From assembly GCA_963991165.1 (NCBI GenBank), contig CAXDOW010000072.1:1-9536 (forward strand): a stretch of DNA of 9,536 nucleotides, in the 5' to 3' direction. The DNA comes from GCA-2862585 sp963991165 (GTDB lineage: Bacteria > Bacteroidota > Bacteroidia > Flavobacteriales > UBA7312). Below the pieces are notes generated by a model. It ran no database searches. It was not told where the DNA came from and saw only the letters and a program-made list of their open reading frames with translations. Positions 7,685 to 9,536 of the stretch are shown here, piece by piece (the first letter of the stretch is position 1; the number at the start of each line of letters is the position of its first letter). The translations under genes were made by a program, and so were the position numbers.

Positions 7685-8561
7685 GATAAACACCCTCTTC
7701 AATTTGTTGAGCAATGGATTCAACTGCCATGGGCTTATCTTCTTTGTAAGTAACTCCAAACCAAGTGTCATCGGTTGGTATTACTTTTACAGCCATCGCA
7801 CCATCGTTAATGAGATCTGTTACAATAGTAGGAATATAATATTCTGCCTTAGGGTCTTGGGCGTGTTGTATCATAAATGCTCGAAGCCCTTTTTCGATAT
7901 GATCAAAAATAGAAGGATGAAAGCCCCAATAGTTCATAGAAACACTGGCTTTAGGGTTTAGCTTATGGCCAACTTCCTGACCAACTCCAAATTCCACTTG
8001 ACCGTTGACTTTAGCAATTTTAGTCCGCTCCACAACTTCTATCAATTCATTGTTATTGTTCACTTCACAAACACCACGATTGACTGTGCCATGATCAGAA
8101 AGGGTGTTTTCTAAAACATAGCCCATCATAGACATTAGCGTGGGCGAACATTCTCTATTTAAAAAGTCTGCCATTATTTTGAAGGAGCTGGCACCGTAAT
8201 AGTCATCGGCATTGATCACTGCAAAGGGCTCGTTGATAACATCTTTTGCTACCAAAACAGCATGAGAGGTACCCCACGGCTTTTGTCGTTCTACCATCTC
8301 ATGCCCTACAATATCAAGCTGTACGGGCTGATAGACATAAGCTACTTCAATCATATCTTCAAACTTTGAAAAACGTGAGCGAAATGCCTCATCAAATTCT
8401 TTTCTAATAACAAAAACTATTTTACCAAATCCAGACTGTATAGCATCATAAATAGAATATTCAATGATAGGTTCTTCATTGGGGCCAATGCCGTCAATTT
8501 GCTTGAGCCCGCCATATCGACTTCCCATGCCAGCAGCTAAAATTAAAAGAGTGGGTTTCAT
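7659..8561 (-). CDS. Sugar-phosphate nucleotidyltransferase-like protein (NTP_transferase family)
   Basis: The 300-residue product has the GT-A-like Rossmann fold of enzymes that join a sugar 1-phosphate to an NTP, releasing pyrophosphate. The N-terminal nucleotide-binding signature is LAAGMGSRYGGLKQ (8-21), with G11, G13, R15 and K20 in the expected GxGxR...K pattern. PWGTSHAVL (95-103) and NADDYYG (117-123, the likely metal-binding aspartates) follow, and WFGVTYKEDK (267-276) is near the end. There is no left-handed beta-helix or acyltransferase domain, so this is not a GlmU-type bifunctional enzyme. Substrate is not identifiable: the classical glucose-1-phosphate thymidylyl or uridylyl motifs are not clearly met, and no sugar-modifying gene is adjacent. 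It has its own promoter box 21 nt before the ATG and lies downstream of the OmpA-family gene on the same strand. Its end overlaps ispG tail to tail. Confidence 0.85.
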   Translation of the reverse strand: MKPTLLILAAGMGSRYGGLKQIDGIGPNEEPIIEYSIYDAIQSGFGKIVFVIRKEFDEAFRSRFSKFEDMIEVAYVYQPVQLDIVGHEMVERQKPWGTSHAVLVAKDVINEPFAVINADDYYGASSFKIMADFLNRECSPTLMSMMGYVLENTLSDHGTVNRGVCEVNNNNELIEVVERTKIAKVNGQVEFGVGQEVGHKLNPKASVSMNYWGFHPSIFDHIEKGLRAFMIQHAQDPKAEYYIPTIVTDLINDGAMAVKVIPTDDTWFGVTYKEDKPMAVESIAQQIEEGVYPTPLWKKD

Positions 8562-8574
8562 AAATATGTTGTAT

Positions 8575-8590
8575 TATTTTGGCAAAAATA
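8575..8590. repeat. Short inverted repeat over the nucleotidyltransferase promoter
   Basis: The 16 bp TATTTTGGCAAAAATA form a dyad with perfect 6-bp arms (TATTTT and AAAATA) and one mismatch in the centre. It covers the minus-strand -7 box. It could be an operator, but AT-rich dyads of this size arise easily by chance, and the promoter consensus itself supplies one arm. Confidence 0.3.
8583..8590 (-). promoter_or_regulatory. -7 promoter element of the nucleotidyltransferase gene (TATTTTTG)
   Basis: On the minus strand this reads TATTTTTG, a full match to TAnnTTTG. The ATG at 8561 lies 21 nt downstream, which leaves a short, AT-rich leader with no Shine-Dalgarno sequence. The box falls in the 59-bp gap after the OmpA-family gene, so the nucleotidyltransferase can be expressed separately from it. 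No clear -33 TTTG is visible. Confidence 0.65.
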
Positions 8591-8620
8591 CAGAAAGGAA
8601 TGAAAAGAAATAATAAACCG

Positions 8621-9536
8621 CTAAAATTCTACTGAAATAGACTGTATTTCTATCCGACGTTCTCGAGCGGCTTTTATACTATAGACGGAGTTGCGCTTAT
8701 CGTTGGGATTGTCACTTACAGTCGTATCTACTTGTGTCTCTCCCAATGGTAATTCAGAAATTCGTAATTGTTCTTTTTGTAAAAAGGGGTATAAACTGCT
8801 ATCATTAAACGCAGAAAGGTAATTGGTAACACTAGAAATACGTCGTTTGGCTAAAAGTTGGTTGTAATCGCTATCCGTTAAAGGTGAGGTAAAGCCCTTG
8901 AGTCGAAGTTCTACGCTAGCTCCCAATAGTAAAATCTCTTCTAACTGCTGGGTAAAAGATGCCAAACGTTGATATCCTCCACTTACCGTTTGATCAAAAA
9001 ATGCTCTCATTTGGCGTTCGGCTTCATTCTTGGCATGTCCAGCCAATACAGAAGAGAATGTACCAACGTACTGTTCTTTTAACACTTGAAACGATTGATA
9101 AGCCTGAGTGTAATTGACCGAAGTTGTACTATCTGTTGAATTCGGCTTGGGTTCATCATTGTGAAAATACACACTTAAAGGAAGGTTTAACTGCATGTCT
9201 TGAGCAATGCTATCTATTGCAACACAAACACACTGTTCTGTTTTTTCAAAGGCATAAATATCGTTACAACAACTTTCATAACTGATGCTTTGGGACCCTT
9301 TCCTATTGGAGGAAAAATATCCTAGATGTGAACTATCTAATTGAGTGACATAATACAAATCATTGGCACTACTATTAATGGGTCTTGCCAGAGAACCAAC
9401 TAAGCCCCACTCATCTTGCCAAGGACATTGGAAGATATCAAACCCACCTAGCCCAGGATGAAAATCGGAACTAAAGTACAAAACCTTTTGCGTTGAATGA
9501 TAAAAAGGTGTGACTTCATTACCTTGTGTATTGATG
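8621..9536 (-). CDS. OmpA-family protein with PD40 propeller motifs, 5' part beyond the window
   Basis: This is the C-terminal 304 residues of an envelope protein. The frame is open to the right edge, so the true start is outside; a TTG at 9481 is internal because family similarity continues upstream of it (GNEVTPFYHSTQKV). The visible part begins with PD40/WD40-like propeller repeats: LYFSSDFHPGLGGFDIF and, about 50 residues later, LGYFSSNRKGS followed by ESCCNDIYAFEK. A linker with the Bacteroidota motif VYFHNDEPKPNS leads to a helical stretch and a C-terminal OmpA-like domain, GFTSPLTDSDYNQLLAKRR (encoded at about 8840-8896). There the usual GHTD..G...N..LS..RA peptidoglycan-binding motif is changed to the GFxSPL...YN...KRR variant seen in Bacteroidota homologues. 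It probably anchors an outer-membrane or T9SS-linked assembly to peptidoglycan. PorE-like proteins share a similar PD40 plus OmpA layout, but I cannot assign PorE without the N-terminus. Confidence 0.8.
   Translation of the reverse strand, partial: INTQGNEVTPFYHSTQKVLYFSSDFHPGLGGFDIFQCPWQDEWGLVGSLARPINSSANDLYYVTQLDSSHLGYFSSNRKGSQSISYESCCNDIYAFEKTEQCVCVAIDSIAQDMQLNLPLSVYFHNDEPKPNSTDSTTSVNYTQAYQSFQVLKEQYVGTFSSVLAGHAKNEAERQMRAFFDQTVSGGYQRLASFTQQLEEILLLGASVELRLKGFTSPLTDSDYNQLLAKRRISSVTNYLSAFNDSSLYPFLQKEQLRISELPLGETQVDTTVSDNPNDKRNSVYSIKAARERRIEIQSISVEF

Noticed and set aside
7454..7771. Minus-strand open frame of 105 codons across the ispG 3' end
   Set aside because: It is a shadow of two well-supported genes in other frames and shows no domain or promoter.
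1..9536. A hidden defence, mobile or CRISPR-type system
   Set aside because: No direct repeats, integrase, transposase, tRNA-bounded insertion or compositional break was seen. All seven genes fit ordinary Bacteroidota chromosomal families.

Overview
The window is a moderately AT-rich stretch of a Bacteroidota chromosome, most likely from the Flavobacteriia or a close relative. Four independent signs agree. Five genes are preceded by the Bacteroidota -7 promoter element TAnnTTTG. One secreted protein ends in a type IX secretion (T9SS) sorting domain. The ispG product is the long, roughly 650-residue form with an inserted middle domain. The right edge carries an OmpA-family protein with PD40 propeller motifs and the Bacteroidota-type C-terminal domain (GFTSPL...YN...KRR). 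No rRNA, tRNA, CRISPR array, insertion sequence or phage gene is visible. Coding density is very high: the four real intergenic gaps are 39 to 59 bp.

Layout. Positions 1-1532, minus strand: rbfA (ribosome maturation) followed after 2 bp by a LolC/LolE-type FtsX permease that starts with TTG and runs off the left edge just short of its expected C-terminus. Positions 1588-3408, plus strand: an MsbA-like ABC exporter, divergent from rbfA across a 55-bp gap that holds two face-to-face promoters. Positions 3458-5695, plus: a 745-residue secreted protein related to peptide-N-glycosidase F with a T9SS tail. Positions 5735-7684, plus: ispG, an iron-sulphur enzyme of the non-mevalonate isoprenoid pathway. 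Positions 7659-8561, minus: a sugar-phosphate-type nucleotidyltransferase whose 3' end overlaps the 3' end of ispG by 26 bp. Positions 8621-9536, minus: the C-terminal part of the OmpA/PD40 protein, running off the right edge.

The genes are mostly single transcription units with their own promoters rather than one pathway. A loose envelope theme links them: lipoprotein release (LolE), lipid or LPS export (MsbA-like), an exported glycan-active candidate, isoprenoid precursors (needed for undecaprenyl carriers), a nucleotide-sugar candidate and an OmpA anchor. I see no dedicated novel system. The points most worth a second look are the probable leaderless starts of rbfA, the ABC exporter and ispG, where the -7 box ends only 4-5 nt before the ATG, and the PNGase F-like protein, which keeps some catalytic-site landmarks but carries a long insertion and appears to lack others.
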